Below the pieces are notes generated by a model. That model was not told the origin of the DNA, searched no databases, and saw only the letters and a program-made list of their open reading frames with translations. Below, in pieces: positions 63,004 to 64,000 of a DNA stretch of 64,000 nt. Numbering within the stretch: position 1 is the first letter of the stretch; each line of letters begins with the position of its first letter. This DNA is from Niveibacterium sp. 24ML (GTDB taxonomy: Bacteria > Pseudomonadota > Gammaproteobacteria > Burkholderiales > Rhodocyclaceae): NCBI RefSeq assembly GCF_026586805.1, contig NZ_JAPFHA010000002.1, forward strand, positions 62,001 through 126,000. The letters are read 5' to 3'. Made by a program: the position numbers and the translations under genes.

Positions 63004-63933
63004 ATGGATAACGCTGATATTGCCGCCGCCTTGCAAACGCAAGGCAGCGCCCTCGTGTTTCTGAACGTCTTGCTGCAACAGCTCGGCTTGCCGGTACCGG
63101 CCGTGCCCACGCTGGTGGCAGCCGGCAGTCTTGCGCAGGGCACGCCTGCCTTGCTGGGCATGCTGCTGGCCGCGGTACTGGCATCGGTGTTGGCCGACGC
63201 AATCTGGTATCTGGCTGGGCGGGCGTTTGGCTACCGGGTGCTGAACGGGCTTTGCCGCCTCTCGATCAACCCCGGTTCCTGCGTCAGCCAGACTGAGGCG
63301 CGCTTCCTGCGTTGGGGGATCTGGTCGCTCGTGATCGCGAAGTTCGTGCCCGGGTTTTCTACCGTTGCGCCACCCATTGCGGGTGCCTTGCGCATGCCCT
63401 TGCCGACCTTCCTGCTCGCTGCCGCGATCGGCGCCGCGCTGTGGGCCGGATTCGCGCTGCTGGCAGGCCTGCTACTGCGAGAGCAGATCGAATGGTTCAT
63501 GGGCTGGGCGCTGCAGCATGGGGCCGACGCCCTGATCGTGATCGCCATCGGTGCGCTGCTCTGGTTGGGCTGGAAGCTGTGGCAGCGGCGGCGCTTCGAG
63601 CGTGCCGCTGCCATGCCGCATATCTCGCCCAACGAGTTGGCCTCGGCCATGGCAGCGGGCGTGCCGGTCCGCGTGCTGGATCTGCGCGGCGCCAGCTTGC
63701 GCGCGGAAACCGGCGAAATCGCCGCGGCGGTGGTCGCCCAGTACGATGCGCTCGACGCCGCGGTGGCCCAGTGGCCGCGCGATGCGCTGGTCGTCACGCT
63801 TTGCGCCTGCCCGGAAGACGCCGGCGCGGTGCACGCCGCGCGCGAGATCAAGAAGCTTGGCTACCGCCAGGTCCGCCCGCTCACCGGCGGATTCGAGGCC
63901 TGGAAGGCGCACCCGGCCCTCGCCGGCGCCTGA
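63004..63933 (+). CDS. DedA/VTT-domain membrane protein fused to a rhodanese domain
   Basis: A 309-residue fusion. The DedA (SNARE-associated, VTT) domain covers about residues 15-165, with the conserved GLPVPAVPTLVAAGSLA, the KFVPGFSTVAPPIAGALR motif bearing the key arginine, and about five membrane segments. A further helix near 180-195 leads to a cytosolic rhodanese domain (about 205-305) whose active-loop cysteine is in VVTLCACPEDAGAVHAA. DedA proteins help undecaprenyl phosphate or lipid scrambling. The fusion occurs in several proteobacteria; its purpose is unknown. Confidence 0.88.
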   Translation: MDNADIAAALQTQGSALVFLNVLLQQLGLPVPAVPTLVAAGSLAQGTPALLGMLLAAVLASVLADAIWYLAGRAFGYRVLNGLCRLSINPGSCVSQTEARFLRWGIWSLVIAKFVPGFSTVAPPIAGALRMPLPTFLLAAAIGAALWAGFALLAGLLLREQIEWFMGWALQHGADALIVIAIGALLWLGWKLWQRRRFERAAAMPHISPNELASAMAAGVPVRVLDLRGASLRAETGEIAAAVVAQYDALDAAVAQWPRDALVVTLCACPEDAGAVHAAREIKKLGYRQVRPLTGGFEAWKAHPALAGA

Positions 63934-63935
63934 CA

Positions 63936-64000
63936 TCAGCCGATGATGCCCATGCGCTGACCGGCGGCGTGCGCTTGATCGCTCAGCCTGCCGGGGCGGG
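63936..64000 (-). CDS. Possible 3' end of a minus-strand gene
   Basis: A frame open from the window end gives a tail ending LSDQAHAAGQRMGIIG before TGA, 2 bp beyond the DedA stop. Tight convergent genes are common in this genome, but 20 residues cannot be identified. Confidence 0.3.
   Translation of the reverse strand, partial: RPGRLSDQAHAAGQRMGIIG

Overview
The window is about 65% GC and densely packed with genes of a Gram-negative proteobacterium. It carries a Rieske/cytochrome b/c1 operon followed by sspA-sspB, sucCD, a PurB of the E. coli type, a two-domain MaeB, a two-domain AdhE and phosphotransacetylase-acetate kinase. This mix of aerobic respiration and ethanol/acetate fermentation, with the petABC-sspAB order, points to a betaproteobacterium, most likely Rhodocyclales (an inference from gene content, not a placement). 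No rRNA, tRNA, CRISPR array, insertion sequence or prophage was seen.

Layout. 1-7.2 kb: end of a MaoC-phosphotransacetylase, ackA, a DUF2889 gene, sucCD, a TerC-type membrane protein and an ornithine cyclodeaminase-like enzyme. 7.2-22.9 kb: an FHA protein, a cyclic-nucleotide phosphodiesterase-like metallohydrolase and a GAF-fused PilB/GspE ATPase, then a pilin behind a good sigma-54 promoter, a TfpX-type accessory protein, a PglL-type O-oligosaccharyltransferase, and a glycan cluster (methyltransferase, flippase, three family-4 glycosyltransferases, AsnB-like amidotransferase, WecA-like initiating transferase). Together these could form a complete pilin O-glycosylation or surface glycan locus. 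22.9-30 kb: purB, DUF2322, DUF2237, a DMT transporter, an unusual HTH-receiver protein, rfaE2 and a PAS-GGDEF sensor.

30.1-39.2 kb is the most interesting part. A MerR-family regulator carries the full set of adenosylcobalamin photoreceptor residues (W146, E156, H157, H192, spaced as in Thermus CarH). It lies beside a diiron ferritin-like protein and is divergent to a nine-gene, mostly overlapping operon: a 71-residue membrane protein, FAD oxidoreductase, DUF1365, cyclopropane-fatty-acid synthase-like methyltransferase, chalcone-isomerase-like protein, MFS transporter, DUF3833 lipoprotein, SDR and NTF2-like protein. Two near-identical perfect palindromes whose centres are 63 bp apart bracket a consensus-like promoter. 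I read this as a light- and B12-controlled membrane-lipid modification system.

39.2-45 kb: a formate/nitrite channel, an OFA-family transporter and adhE, with FNR-type boxes about 41 bp upstream of plausible start points for the OFA gene and adhE, so oxygen limitation probably switches this block on. 45-54 kb: an orphan ParA, an orphan periplasmic binding protein, a Cache protein, maeB, a quinone oxidoreductase, a LysR regulator and a class III CoA-transferase. 54.2-58.2 kb: petABC and sspAB. 58.3-64 kb: a possible 44-residue gene, an MDR reductase and ohr divergent from a LysR gene, a Cache-GGDEF cyclase, and a DedA-rhodanese fusion.
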